DNA of 64,000 nucleotides from Macrostomum hystrix. Taxonomy: Eukaryota; Platyhelminthes; Macrostomidae. The position numbers and the translations under genes are program-made. The notes beneath the pieces were generated by a model that was given only the letters and a program-made list of their open reading frames with translations, had not been told where the DNA came from and made no database searches. Shown here in pieces: positions 12,525 to 24,200 of this stretch (the stretch's first letter is position 1; every line of letters begins with the position of its first letter). The DNA is taken from contig CATNEN010000002.1 in the NCBI GenBank assembly GCA_950097015.1, positions 5,487,001 through 5,551,000 of the forward strand, written 5' to 3'.

Positions 12525-13160
12525 CTGGGTACTTTTGACTGCTGGGTACTTTTGACTGCTGGGTACTTTTGACTGCTGGGTACTTTTGACTGCTGCACTT
12601 TTGACTGCTGCACTTTTGACTGCTGCACTTTTGACTGGTGCACTTTTGACTGCTAGGTACTTTTGACTGCTGCACTTTTGACTGCTGCACTTTTGACTGC
12701 TGGGTACTTTTGACTGCCGCACTTTTGACTGCTGCACTTTTGACTGCTGCACTTCTGACTGCTGCACTTTTGACTGCTGCACTTTTGACTGCTGGGTACT
12801 TTTGACTGCTGCACTTTTGACTGCTGCACTTTTGACTGCTGGGTACTTTTGACTGCTGCACTTTTGACTGCTGCACTTTTGACTGCTGGGTACTTTTGAC
12901 TGCCGCACTTTTGACTGCTGCACTTTTGACTGCTGCACTTTTGACTGCTGCACTTTTGACTGCTGCACTTTTGACTGCTGCACTTTTGACTGCTGCACTT
13001 TTGACTGCTGCACTTTTGACTGCTGCACTTTTGACTGCTGCACTTTTGACTGCTGCACTTTTGACTGCTAGGTACTTTTGACTGCTGCACTTTTGACTGC
13101 TGCACTTTTGACTGCTGCACTTTTGACTGCTGCACTTTTGACTGCTGTACTTTTGAATGC
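12525..13160. repeat. 15/17-bp minisatellite (TGCTGCACTTTTGAC)
   Basis: About 40 units of TGCTGCACTTTTGAC, with interspersed 17-bp TGCTGGGTACTTTTGAC. It stays open in several minus-strand frames as a low-complexity SKVQQ peptide, but with no coding features. It lies between two convergent genes. The flank 13,161-13,435 is AT-rich with no feature. Confidence 0.97.
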
Positions 13161-13435
13161 TCGACATTGAACCACTTTTGAAAAAAATAACTGCTCTGAA
13201 TTAAAAACGCAATAATGATGGACATTAAAACTGTTTTGCCAAACAGCTTTAGGACGCATAGAAAGTTTTGATATATTTTTAATATATACAAACAAATAAT
13301 AAAAAGTGCATAGAAAACACTGTACATAGATACAGTGGACTCAAGACTTAGATCCACTTACCTTATGGCAATTTCTCCAAAAAGCAGTTATCATTTTATA
13401 TCAACAATTGTTTTCCATATTATTATGTGCAATTC

Positions 13436-13870
13436 TTCCCCTTCTACTGCCGCTCTTTCTTCTTCTTCTACTGCCGCTCCTTCTTCCCCTTTTACTGCCG
13501 CTCCTTCTTCCCTTTTTATGCCGCTCTTTCTTCCCCTTCTACTGCCGCTCCTTCTTCCCCTTCTACTGCCGCTCCTTCTTCCCCTTCTACTGCCGCTCCT
13601 TCTTCCCCTTCTACTGCCGCTCCTTCTTCCCCTTCTACTGCCGCTCCTTCTTCCCCTTCTACTGCCGCTCCTTCTTCCCCTTCTACTGCCGCTCCTTCTT
13701 CCCCTTCTACTGCCGCTCCTTCTTCCCCTTCTACTGCCGCTCCTTCTTCCCCTTCTACTGCCGCTCCTTCTTCCCCATCAACTGCCGCTCTTTCTTCCCC
13801 ATCAACTGCCGCTCCTTCTTCCCCATCAACTGCCGCTCTTTCTTCCCCTTCTATTGCCGCTCTTTCTCTT
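13436..13870. repeat. 24-bp minisatellite overlapping the lectin ORF tail
   Basis: About 17 units of CTTCCCCTTCTACTGCCGCT plus TCCT. Because 24 is a multiple of 3 and the units lack stops, several frames stay open. On the minus strand the lectin frame reads it as EGEEGAAV repeats. Confidence 0.95.
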
Positions 13871-14392
13871 TTACCACCGCTCTCTCTCCATCTCTCCTGT
13901 CCCGCTGTCTCCCCCTCACCCAGCTCACCCAGGCTGCCATAGACTTCAATCTCGCAGATTGTCAGCAGATCGCCAGTCCGGGAGGCCAGCCGCAGAACGG
14001 AGCCTTCACCGCCGCAGTTAACAATGAAAATCGATTCTGGCGGGCGCAAATATTCTGCGCAGGTGTTGCCGTCCATTAGAAGCAGAAAATTGGCCAAACG
14101 ATTCGCACAGCAGTCGACTCGATTCCACAGTTTCACGTAGTCGACTCGGGCCCTCGAGCTGAAACTGGCCTGCCACCAGCCGTTCGCGTCGCCTGTGCAG
14201 GCGCAGCTGCCGCTGTTCCAATGCTGATTCTGATTGCCATCAATGGCTTTGTAGCATGTGACAGCCGAATTGAAATCAGTCGACTGAGAACAGAAGGCTA
14301 CTGACAGCTTGTCGGCTTGACCAGCACTGGCTAATAGGGCTAGAACAGCAAGGCTGGATGCAATGGGTGGATTTTGAGTGACCTTCACTAAG
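13516..14392 (-). CDS. Secreted F-type lectin (fucolectin-like) domain protein, partial
   Basis: The exon encodes a hydrophobic signal-peptide-like segment (ASSLAVLALLASAGQA) followed by one F-type lectin / F5-8C-like jelly-roll domain of about 140 residues. Family landmarks are CYKAIDGN, NGWWQASF, LWNRVDCCANRLANF and ICEIEVYG. The fucose motif HX26RXDX4R is half present: RVDCCANR is there, but the upstream His position reads Ala. There is no ATG in this frame, so the initiator must lie in another exon, with an acceptor CTGTCACAG just upstream of 14,392. At 13,929 a donor (G|GTGAGC) could end the exon; otherwise the frame runs through the 24-bp array as an acidic EGEEGAAV tail to TAA at 13,516-13,518. 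No downstream exon was found. Likely extracellular glycan recognition, perhaps immune or adhesive. Confidence 0.7.
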
Positions 14393-14424
14393 CTGTGACA
14401 GATTGGTTTCGTTTGGTTGGTGGG

Positions 14425-15312
14425 ATTTAGGGTAGGTTGGGATCTAGGGTTGGTTGGGATCTAAGGTAGTTTAGGATCTGGGGTAGGTTGGGATCTAGGG
14501 TAGGTTGGGATCTGGGGTAGTTTGGGATCTAGGGTAGGTTGAGATCTAGGGTAGGTTGGGATCTGGGGTAGTTTGGGATCTAGGGTAGGTTGAGATCTAG
14601 GGTTGGTTGGGATCTGGGGTAGTTTGGGATCTAGGGTAGGTTGAGATCTAGGGTAGGTTGGGATCTAGGGTAGGTTGGGATCTGGGGTAGTTTGGGATCT
14701 AGGGTAGGTTGAGATCTAGGGTAGGTTGGGATCTGGGGTAGTTTGGGATCTAGGGTAGGTTGAGATCTAGGGTAGGTTGGGATCTGGGGTAGTTTGGGAT
14801 CTAGGGTAGGTTGAGATCTAGGGTTGGTTGGGAGCTAAGGTAGGTTGGGATCTGGGGTAGTTTAGGTTCTAAGGTAGTTTGGGATCTGGGGTAGGTTGGG
14901 ATCTAGGGTAGGTTGGGATCTAGGGTAGGTTGGGATCTAGGGTTGGTTGGGATCTAAGGTAGGTTGGGATCTGGGGTAGTTTGGGATCTAGGGTTGGTTG
15001 GGATCTAAGGTAGGTTGGGATCTGGGGTAGTTTGGGATCTAGGGTAGGTTGGGATCTGGGGTAGTTTGGGATCTAGGGTAGGTTGGGATCTGGGGTAGTT
15101 TGGGATCTAGGGTAGGTTGGGATCTGGGGTAGTTTGGGATCTGGGGTAGTTTGGGATCTAGGGTAGGTTGGGATCTGGGGTTGGTTGGGATCTAGGGTTG
15201 GTTGGGATCTAGGGTTGGTTGGGATCTAGGGTTGGTTGGGATCCAAGGTAGGTTGGGATCTAGGGTAGGTTGGGATCTGGGGGTAGTTTGGGATCTAGGG
15301 TAGGTTGGGATA
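14425..15312. repeat. 17-bp minisatellite, inverted copy of the 7.6-8.3 kb family
   Basis: Units GGGATCTAGGGTAGGTT are the exact reverse complement of the 17-bp unit at 7,555-8,336. The array lies immediately upstream (minus strand) of the lectin exon, so relative to its gene it has the same sense orientation: pyrimidine-rich with TAG. Confidence 0.97.
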
Positions 15313-15364
15313 AAATACTAAACTAAAACGGTGTGGGCAGAAATTTTGGTGCGTGTGGCGGCTT

Positions 15365-15450
15365 CCCGAGTCCGTGGACTGATCAGCTGTACACGCAATC
15401 ACTGCGGCTGTGCACTGGCTGTAAATCTGGTTCAACTAAGGCTAGGTGGG
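15365..15450 (+). mobile_element. Fragment of SINE-C
   Basis: GTCCGTGGACTGATCAGC and the following 70 bp resemble the distal part of the SINE at 33,586-33,815 (GTCCATGGACTGAACAGC), with an internal deletion. The tRNA-like head is missing. Confidence 0.4.
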
Positions 15451-16555
15451 ATCTCTATGTTGCTTGTGCAGCGCAGGTTTTTTAATAAAAATCTAGCTCA
15501 CCATTGAAAACAGCTCAGGCTGTTTGTCTGTAGCCACATTGTGACCCAATCAATTCAATGAAAGGAGATAAATGAAGCAATTCAGAGTAATGATTTTTCT
15601 TAAGCCGCGTATATATGGCATTCCTGATAAGCTCTATTTACGATACTTGACCAGCCAATCAGAATTTAACTAAGGGACTTTAGTGACCCAGCAGAGCTGG
15701 ATTGGCGACAAAATGCTGGTGGCCTCAAATGGCAAACCTCAGTCCAACTGTAGAGTTGTAATATGTGGGCTACTATGGGTCTAAGTAGTTTTTACATTCA
15801 ATTTAAAAAAATTATTAATATTCTAACTACACTACTGACCATGTTAAGTAGCACGCATCGCATAAATAAGTATAACAAAACAAATACCGATTCGATTGGG
15901 TTCGGAGTCTTCGGACATTAACACACACTTGGGTACTTGGCGGCAGGGCAGCACTTGTTAGCATTAAACAGTCTGCCCCATAGACTAAACTGTAACAATT
16001 TTGCTATTTCTTGGTCCGTCTGCCACGCGCGGGTCTACTACCCCAAAACCATAGACTAATCTAGCTAGCAGTCTAAGCCATATCTATGCCCCAAACCCAA
16101 GGCCTGTCTGTTTGTCGATCATGCGATCAGCCAATCGGAGCTGGGCTGAAGCTAAACTCCAGCAGCACTTGAACCAATAGAAAATGCCGCACGGTTTTAA
16201 CGAAGTCTAAATTCATAGAGCGGCACTGACCAGTCAAAGGCTCTGATGGCATAGTAATACAATAGACAAGATGGTGGCTTATTTAAGCATGTAGTTTTTG
16301 TACAGACCTGCCTGCCTGTCATGAATGCATTTAGCTTGCGTGGATCAATAGCTTGATAACCAGAATATTCTGCACAAGCATTCTTCTGCATTAACCACGT
16401 GACTTTCATTTTCACTCAACTTATTAATATTTACACGGTGACCTTTAGTCTGGAAATGATTTGCTGTACAGCAGCATTATAATGACATATAACATTGACA
16501 TATGACATATGACATATAATGACATTTGTACTTTTGTCATTATTTGTCACAGGGG
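15451..16555. other. Unique intergenic sequence
   Basis: AT-rich sequence. No coding exon or RNA gene was recognised. Confidence 0.4.
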
Positions 16556-17335
16556 AAATGAGACACGGGAGAGATGAGACACGGGAGAGATGAGACATGG
16601 CAGAGATGAGACACGGGCGAGATGAGACACGGGCGAGATGATACACGGCAGAGATGAAACACGGGAGAGATGAGACACGGGAGAGATGAGACACGGGCGA
16701 GATGAGACATGGGCGAGATGAGACACGGGAGAGATGAGACACGGGCGAGATGATACACGGCAGAGATGAAACACGGGAGAGATGAGACACGGGAGAGATG
16801 AGACACGGGAGAGATGAGACACGGGAGAGATGAGACATGGGCGAGATGAGACACGGGAGAGATGAGACATGGGAGAGATGAGACACGGGAGAGATGAGAC
16901 ATGGGCGAGATGAGACATGGGCGAGATGAGACACGGGAGAGATGAGACACGGGAGAGATGAGACACGGGAGAGATGAGACACGGGCGAGATGAGACATGG
17001 GCGAGATGAGACACGGGAGAGATGAGACATGGGAGAGATGAGACACGGGAGAGATGAGACATGGGCGAGATGAGACACGGGAGAGATGAGACACGGGAGA
17101 GATGATACACGGCAGAGATGAAACACGGGAGAGATGAGACACGGGAGAGATGAGACACGGGTGAGGTGAGACACGGGAGAGATGAGACACTGGAGAGAAA
17201 AGACACAAGAGAGATGAGACACGGGAGAGATGAGACACGGGAGAGATGAGACACAAGAGAGATGAGACACGGGAGAGATGAGACACGGGAGAGTTGAGAC
17301 ACGGCAGAGATGAGACACTGGAGAGATGCGGAGAG
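16556..17335. repeat. 16-bp minisatellite (ACACGGGAGAGATGAG)
   Basis: About 48 units with variants ATGGG, CGGC and GGGC. The long open frames on the minus strand arise because 16 bp x 3 is a multiple of 3. The same family in the same orientation occurs at 56,475-56,862. Confidence 0.97.
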
Positions 17336-17339
17336 ATGG

Positions 17340-17490
17340 GGCTTGACGTGCAATTCACCCTCTTGTAGGCCAACCTCCGAGGCACAGTGGAGTGTACACT
17401 GCCTGACAATGAAGTCAGGGCAGATGTACACACCTGAGTGTGTGTGTGCCTCCTCGCTGGCTGCGTGTCTACTGTCACCAAATGATTTAA
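17340..17490 (+). mobile_element. SINE-A copy 3, 5'-truncated
   Basis: Matches the body of SINE-A: GGCCAACCTCCGAGGCACAG, GTGTACACTGCCTGACAATG, CAGATGTACACACCTG and the CTCCTCGCTGGCTGCG segment. The tRNA-like head is absent. It abuts the 16-bp array. Confidence 0.7.
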
Positions 17491-18312
17491 TTCTGGAAGT
17501 GATTCAGTCACTGTTATAAAAAATGAAACCCATATCTAGCCGCCAGCCTAGCAACCTGTCCACCAAATGTACAGGCCTACTCAGAAACCAGAAGCCACTC
17601 AACCAACAGGTCTCTAATGCAGAGGATTTAAGCAGAGATGTAGAAGAAAACAAGAATTGTCTGCAGACAAGTGTAAAAGGACTTTGTTACTACTCTTGCT
17701 TACCATCCCTTGCATCGCAGTCTCATCCCAGAATCCATGGCTTTCCTCATGCCAGAATGGGATGAAAATCGACACGCCATGCGGAATCCCAGCCACCCAG
17801 GCGAAAGATAAAAAGCATTTCTTTGCAAGCCTCTTTCTTCCTCAGTCCCTGGCATCCCTAACTACGCCCTCCGCGATGGTTGCCATGCAATGGGACACTT
17901 GAGCTGCCTCAAGAATTTTTTTCCATTTCTTCCATTTCTTCCATGTTGAAAATTGCTGTATTTGCAGAACAGAATCAGTCATTCCCGAGTTGATGTTTGC
18001 CCAGATTAAGTCAAGGATGTTAATTCGGACGGAAAAAAATCTTGCTCTTTATTGGCACTCACTTATGCTCAAATAGCAATGGAAACAAGCTCAGTGTTTG
18101 AGTAGTATATTTACTTCAACACACAGCGTTCATATACAGTGTACAAGACCGGAGAGATAAGAGAAAACAAATGGTCAAAAGATTTCTTTGCATTTTTACA
18201 GCAGGGCAAGATTGTCTAGTCAAGGCTTTCTAATTGCAATCCCCGCGATGTTATTTCGATTCTGTCTGAAATGGTGTCAGCCAGTCTATCGCAGTTAGAT
18301 CATGCAGTGTAG
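17491..18312. other. 3' flank of the QPI-repeat gene
   Basis: Unique sequence. On the minus strand AATAAA at 18,048-18,053 (about 260 bp past the stop) is the likely poly(A) signal of the gene at 18,313-19,170. A short hydrophobic reading near 17,660-17,830 (+) lacks an ATG and is not called. Confidence 0.4.
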
Positions 18313-19170
18313 CTACTTTGAGTAGTACGAGTTCACCAGCTCCTCCAGCGAGTTGCCCGGTTGTCCTCCGCTTGGCAGCTTCGGTGGCGGCACGTAGCGT
18401 CTCTTCCATGCGCTCTTGCGCTCCAGACTGTCTACAAGGCGCAGGAACCGCGGGTCTAACTGGGGTAGCCGAAGTGGCGCTTTGATTGGTTGAGAGTCTC
18501 GCTCGCTCCTCATTGGTTGAACCATTTGCTGGCCTCTGATTGGTTGAACAGTTTTCTGAACTCTGGTTGGTTGAAAACCAATTTCTGTGATTGGCTGACC
18601 AACTTTATCAGCTCTGATTGGTTGAGACTCCAGGCTACTCTCGATTGGTTGTTGAGAATTCAGCGACCAGGACAAAGATGGCAGCTGGCGGCTGGCGCTA
18701 GCGCTGCTTGCGCGGGACTCCGACACGCTGCGCTGTCCGTCAGTGCCGGTAATATCCAGCCTCACTAGCAGGTCGCTACTGCCGCTGTCTCCAAGCGACA
18801 CAGATCGATGCACACCTTCGCGCTCTCTTTTCAAGCGTTTTTGTTGCTGCGCCAGGGTGGCGATGCGTCCTAGCAATGGTTGCTTAGCAACACTCATCAG
18901 ACTGTCGCCGTAGTCAGTCAGCAGACAGTCTGGCAGGAGGTCCAAGGATCTGGTGAAGCCGAGTCGGTGCAGAGTCTGCAGGTGCAAAGTCTGACGAACG
19001 GCGAACGAGCGAAGCCAAGCGGTGTCCGAGGCCTCCTGGCTGAGCCGCTGCTGCTCCAGATTAACGAGCGACCGGCGCAGTCTCTGCTCCTCCAGGTTGT
19101 TGGGTCCGGAAATCACTCCGGGAACTCGGCTGGCCAGCTGGGGCACCGCCCTGCGCTGCTGACGGCTCAT
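18313..19170 (-). CDS. Single-exon basic protein with QPI repeats, unknown function
   Basis: Product not recognised. A 285-residue uninterrupted frame with a true ATG (19,168-19,170) and good coding character. Residues about 25-60 form a charged, Leu/Gln-rich segment likely to be helical or coiled coil (LEEQRLRRSLVNLEQQRLSQ). A second helical segment, LAQQQKRLKRER, follows near residue 107. A Ser-rich linker leads to about eight degenerate QP(I/M/T) repeats of 8-12 residues (e.g. SQPIRADKVG, VQPIRGQQMV), which come from a repeated ATTGGTTGA word in the DNA. The C-terminus is basic and proline-containing (AWKRRYVPPPKLPSGG). An X-box-like GTTGCTTAGCAAC (18,879-18,891) lies in the coding sequence, and a perfect X-box lies 1.1 kb upstream, so a ciliary or centriolar role is possible but unproven. 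Confidence 0.6.
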   Translation of the reverse strand: MSRQQRRAVPQLASRVPGVISGPNNLEEQRLRRSLVNLEQQRLSQEASDTAWLRSFAVRQTLHLQTLHRLGFTRSLDLLPDCLLTDYGDSLMSVAKQPLLGRIATLAQQQKRLKREREGVHRSVSLGDSGSSDLLVRLDITGTDGQRSVSESRASSASASRQLPSLSWSLNSQQPIESSLESQPIRADKVGQPITEIGFQPTRVQKTVQPIRGQQMVQPMRSERDSQPIKAPLRLPQLDPRFLRLVDSLERKSAWKRRYVPPPKLPSGGQPGNSLEELVNSYYSK

Positions 19171-19764
19171 GCTGGGTCAGCGGCTCAGCTCTGGTGTCTG
19201 CGCTTGTTCTCTCCGGTTCTCTCCACTTTCTGGAGAATTCTCCAGCAGCTGCAGCGTCTGCTACTAAAAGCAGGTGTTGCTTTGGGGAGGGAAATTCTGG
19301 AGGGAAATAGTAGCCAATGGAAGGCTGGGTGAGGGATAGAGCTGGGATAGAAATTCGTAGAGTGCAGAAGAGAGTCAAATGGACTGGATGCCAGTAGAAT
19401 CGCATTGTCTTCCGCGATGGACAATTTTTTGAGAGTCAGTATTTGAGAAGTCCAGAGGACAGCCGGGGTGCCGGGCGCTTGTTGGCGAGAATTAATGAGT
19501 TTCAATCATTTTCTGCAACTGTCTCACTTTTCCCCGGATAGGCTTAGGGACGGGGGGATAAATTGGACAGAGACTTTTGTCACAATGGGAAGCTAGTGTA
19601 GGTGAAGGGAAACGCTTGGAAACCAACTGCAGGGATAAGCTGTGAAGGAGGAGACTTGGATGGAGACTGACATCCGGGCGAGGGAGTGCGAGAGTGAGCA
19701 GGACTTTAGCAGGGTGAGTGAGAGAGGGCGAGAGTGAAAGCCAGCGTCTTTATCTTCCATGCGC

Positions 19765-20015
19765 TGGCGAGACAGAGAGGGCGAGAGGGCGAGAGGGCGA
19801 GAGGGCGAGAGGGCGAGAGGGCGAGAGGACGAAGGGGCAGGAGAGGGAGAGGGCGAGAGGGCGAGAGGGCGAGAGGGCGAGAGGGCGAGAGGGCGAGAGG
19901 GCGAGAGGACGAAGGGGCAGGAGAGGGAGAGGGCGAGAGGGCGAAAGGGCGAGAGGGCGAGAGGGCGAGAAGGCGAGAGGGAGAGTGTGAGAGGGCGAGA
20001 GGGCGAGAGGGCAGG
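19765..20015. repeat. 8-bp satellite (GAGGGCGA)
   Basis: About 30 copies of GAGGGCGA with GACGAAGGGGCAG interruptions, purine-rich on the + strand. It lies between the QPI-gene ATG and the X-box at 20,266. Confidence 0.95.
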
Positions 20016-20265
20016 ACTTAAGAGACGAGGAATGAGAGTCCAGATAAGGCGAGAAGGCGAGGTTGCGATGAAAATGGGCTTGAGGAGAGAGCATATTGAA
20101 GGAAACATGAGCAAAAGTTGAAACATAGAGGCAAAACTGAACAATTATATAAGCCGTGCAGTCATCTGTCGGAAATTTATTCTTTTTGTTGTGCAATTAA
20201 TTCTCGCAGCTAATTCCATCAGATTCCTTCCACTTAAATCATGGCGCAGAGTTCTAAAATATTTC

Positions 20266-20279
20266 GTTGCCATAGCAAC
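20266..20279. promoter_or_regulatory. Perfect RFX X-box (GTTGCCATAGCAAC)
   Basis: A 14-bp match to the RFX-factor X-box, the core promoter element of cilia genes. The identical 14-mer is found at 37,163-37,176. The nearest candidate target is the minus-strand gene starting at 19,170. Confidence 0.6.
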
Positions 20280-20459
20280 CGTAGAATTCTATTAAGCAAA
20301 GAAAAGCAACAGGAGCTTGTGAGTTGAGAATCATTCTAGGTCTGAGGCACTCGCACTGAGGCAAGATTTCTCGGCTCATCAATATTAATCGATTGAATAC
20401 TACTGCGGCACTGGCTGCTCCGAACGGAATTGAATTTGAATGGGACAATTTTCAGGGAT

Positions 20460-20905
20460 CGGAACTTCAAGAATAAGGCTTTTTGAGAATCGGGATTTTG
20501 AGAATCGGGATTTCGAGAATAGGGAATTTGAGAATCGGGATTTAAAAAAGCAGGATTTTGAAAGTCTGGATTTCAAGAATCGGGATTTCAATAATCGGGA
20601 TTTCAATAATCGGGATTTTAAGAATCGGGATTTTAAAGAATCGGGGATTTCAAGAATCAGGATTTTTAAGAATCAAAATTTGAAGAATCGGTATTTCAAG
20701 AATCGGGATTTCAAGAATCGGGATTTTTAGGAACCGGGATTATTAGGATCGGGATGTTTGAGAATCGGGATTTTTAGGAACCGTGATTTTTAGGATCGGG
20801 ATGTTTGAGAATCGGGATTTTTAGAATCGGCAGTTTTGAGAATCGGGATTTTTTAGGAATCGGGATTTTGAGAATCGGGATTTTGAGAATTGGGATTTTG
20901 AGAAT
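20460..20905. repeat. About 15-bp minisatellite (GAATCGGGATTTCAA)
   Basis: About 28 diverged units. It is less homogeneous than other arrays here, so probably older. The following 20,906-21,210 is unique AT-rich sequence. Confidence 0.9.
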
Positions 20906-21222
20906 CGGAATGGGTTTCGTTCTGTATTCAATAAAAAACGATGCATATGGTGCTATATTGAAAATAAAGGTAAATAGGTCGCTTAAATGTGCGTGCAGAC
21001 ATACTTTCACAGAAAGAATAAATCAATGAGCATGTTCATGTGCACAAGGTATTACTTTAGTGCAGCATTGTGAAATCCTAACTCGGAATTAATCAAAGTA
21101 CATCCCAAACTGCCTTCATCAGAGTCTGTCTTCAATAAAGAATATTCGACATGAAAATCTGCACGCATGCTTACTGTCCTACTTGTGAGTAGTGTTATCC
21201 GTTTATAGTTTTTAATAGTTTT

Positions 21223-24200
21223 TTAGTTTGAGGCGGCTTTCTCCATGGCCACCGCCGCGGCTTCAAATGGCAGCAGGAACCACCGGCAACTGTGCTCATC
21301 CTGGCTGAAACCGTACTCAATGAGCGGCGGACAGCCCAGTCCCAATGGTCGGTCTTTGACGCGCTGGAATGTTCGAAATTTTTATTCGTGGAACTGAATC
21401 TACTCTCTGCTGGCATCTTAAATCTTGATTCCATCCTCCTTCAGATCCCATCCTCCAGATCCCATCCTCCAGATCCCATCCTCCAGATCCCATCCTCCAG
21501 ATCCCATCCTCCAGATCCCATCCTCCAGATCCCATCCTCCAGATTCCATCCTCCAGATTCCATACTCCAGATCCCATCCTCCAGATCCCATCCTCCAGAT
21601 TCCATCCTCCAGATCCCATCCTCCAGATCCCATCCTCCAGATTCCATCCTCCAGATTCCATACTCCAGATCCCATCCTCCAGATCCCATCCTCCAGATCC
21701 CATCCTCCAGATCCCATCCTCCAGATACCATCCTCCAGATCCCATTCTCCAGATCCCATCCTCCAGATTCCATCCTCCAGATTCCATACTCCAGATCCCA
21801 TCCTCCAGATCCCATCCTCCAGATTCCATACTCCAGATTCCATACTCCAGATTCCATCCTCCAGATTCCATCCTCCAGATCCCATCCTCCAGATCCCATC
21901 CTCCAGATCCCATCCTCCAGATTCCATACTCCAGATTCCATACTCCAGATCCCATCCTCCAGATCCCATCCTCCAGATTCCATCCTCCAGATTCCATACT
22001 CCAGATCCCATCCTCCAGATCCCATCCTCCAGATTCCATCCTCCAGATTCCATACTCCAGATCCCATCCTCCAGATCCCATCCTCCAGATCCCATCCTCC
22101 AGATTCCATCCTCCAGATTCCATACTCCAGATCCCATCCTCCAGATTCCATCCTCCAGGTTCCATACTCCAGATTCCATCCTCCAGATTCCATACTCCAG
22201 ATCCCATCCTCCAGATCCCATCCTCCAGATTCCATCCTCCAGATTCCATCCTCCAGATCCCATCCTCCAGATCCCATCCTCCAGATCCCATCCTCCAGAT
22301 CCCATCCTCCAGATTCCATACTCCAGATCCCATCCTCCAGATCCCATCCTCCAGATCCCATCCTCCAGATCCCATCCTCCAGATCCCATCCTCCAGATCC
22401 CATCCTCCAGATCCCATCCTCCAGATCCCATCCTCCAGATCCCATCCTCCAGATCCCATCCTCCAGATCCCATCCTCCAGATTCCATACTCCAGATCCCA
22501 TCCTCCAGATCCCATCCTCCAGATCCCATCCTCCAGATTCCATCCTCCAGATTCCATCCTCCAGATCCCATCCTCCAGATCCCATCCTCCAGATTCCATC
22601 CTCCAGATTCCATCCTCCAGATCCCATCCTCCAGATCCCATCCTCCAGATTCCATCCTCCAGATTCCATACTCCAGATCCCATCCTTCAGATCCCATCCT
22701 CCAGATCCCATCCTCCAGATCCCATCCTCCAGATACCATCCTCCAGATCCCATCCTCCAGATTCCATCCTCCAGATTCCATACTCCAGATCCCATCTTGG
22801 AAGCATGGGGAACCTTCAAGATTCGCTCCTCAGCAGACAGCAGAACAATTTCAGCTCGCCTGGCCATGGTCTGCAAGAATTGTGCAAAAAGCAAAAATTC
22901 TACTGTAAGCAGATATTGCATTGTACTTCTCAAACAGACACAAGCAGACATCACTCACATCCAGCCCCTCCACAGTCGGATGATTCATAAAGTGCCTACT
23001 GACATCTACGGCGTCGTTGAATGCGAAGAAGCAGTCCTGCAGGCTGGACAAACGGGCGCCGAAGTCACGATGTCGCCAGTCGGCTGTGTCAGGCACCAGT
23101 TCGTACTGCCAGTAGAGCAGTGCAGTTTGTTGATTGATTGATTGACTGATTGACTGATTGATGATTGATTAGTGAATGATTGATTGACTGGTTGATTGAT
23201 GGTTGATTGATTGAAGATTTATCAATTTTTTGAATTATTGGTTTACTGATGGCCGGTCCAACAACTGATTGATTTGTTGATTAACTGATCGATTGGTTGA
23301 TTGATTGATTGATTGACTTCTGGATCGATCGGTGGATAGTTTTTTTTAATCACTGATTGATTTTTTATGGATCGATCAAAATCAAACGATCAATTGACAA
23401 AGAAAGGCTCACCTCGGGGAGCAGCTTCCAGCCGTGCTTTGAGACCATCTCGAGTGCCTCAAACACGTAGGCCACAGTTTTGTTTGGATAGAAATATGGC
23501 AGATCGATGCACACCGCTGAGGGGCTGGTGAGTAGTATTGCGAGCATTATTATCGATTATCGTTTTGAGATTGACAAAATGTGAGTAAAGCGAACAAAAA
23601 GTTTATTTATCTTACTAGAAAAGTTCCCTTGCTGATATCGAGGACCTGTGTTAAAAATTTATTGCTGATAAATTGCTGATTGGCTAGTTTTACTTATATC
23701 TAGACAGCCACCTCACTCCATCACGCGAGCGGCCAGCTAAAATGCATGCTTAAAAAATTCTTAGATCAGTGTACATTCTGTAATTCACTTCACCACCAAA
23801 AGACATTCTCATTAATGTACATTCAGGCATGCTATTCTTTTTCGAAAACGATAACGACTAAATTTAGGAAAACAGACAACCAAAAATACAGCTCACGATC
23901 TGCTTCGCTGATTAAAAAAGAAATCGAACTGCATTGCCAAACGATGATCCGAGTTGAAAATCAGCTTCTGAAAATGCGTGGGCAAGTCAGAGCTTCAGGA
24001 TGTTCAAGGAAGCATTGGAGCAATCAGGGAAGCTTCAGGATGTTCAGGGAAGCTTTGGAGCAATCAGGAAAGCTTCAGGATGTTCAGGGAAGCTTTGGAG
24101 CAATCAGGGAAGCTTCAGAAAATCCAGTGATGCTTCAAAATATTCAGGGAAGCTTCAGGATATTCAGGGAAGCTTCAGGATATTCAGGGAACCTTCAAGA

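Noticed and set aside
12428..13357. Minus-strand SKVQQ-repeat frames of about 200 codons
   Set aside because: Arise from the 15-bp array; overlapping frames give the same peptide family and the unique flank is AT-rich.
14425..15312. Interstitial telomere repeat (GGGTAGG resembles TTAGGG)
   Set aside because: The unit is a fixed 17-mer and contains no TTAGGG runs.
16431..17511. Minus-strand frames of about 300 codons (SHLSRVSSLPCLIS repeats)
   Set aside because: Three shifted frames are equally open because three 16-bp units make 48 bp. No start context, splice sites or domain.
17657..17902. Signal-peptide-like reading KRTLLLLLLTIPCIAVSSQ
   Set aside because: No ATG in frame, no good acceptor or continuing exon. 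A minus-strand donor-like GATG|GTAAGC in the same place also lacks an acceptor.
21292..22990. Overlapping open frames of 420-545 codons on both strands
   Set aside because: The 14-bp array lacks stops in its periodic readings; low-complexity peptides (HPPDPILQIPSS, MGSGGWDLEDG) on both strands show this is an artefact of the repeat.
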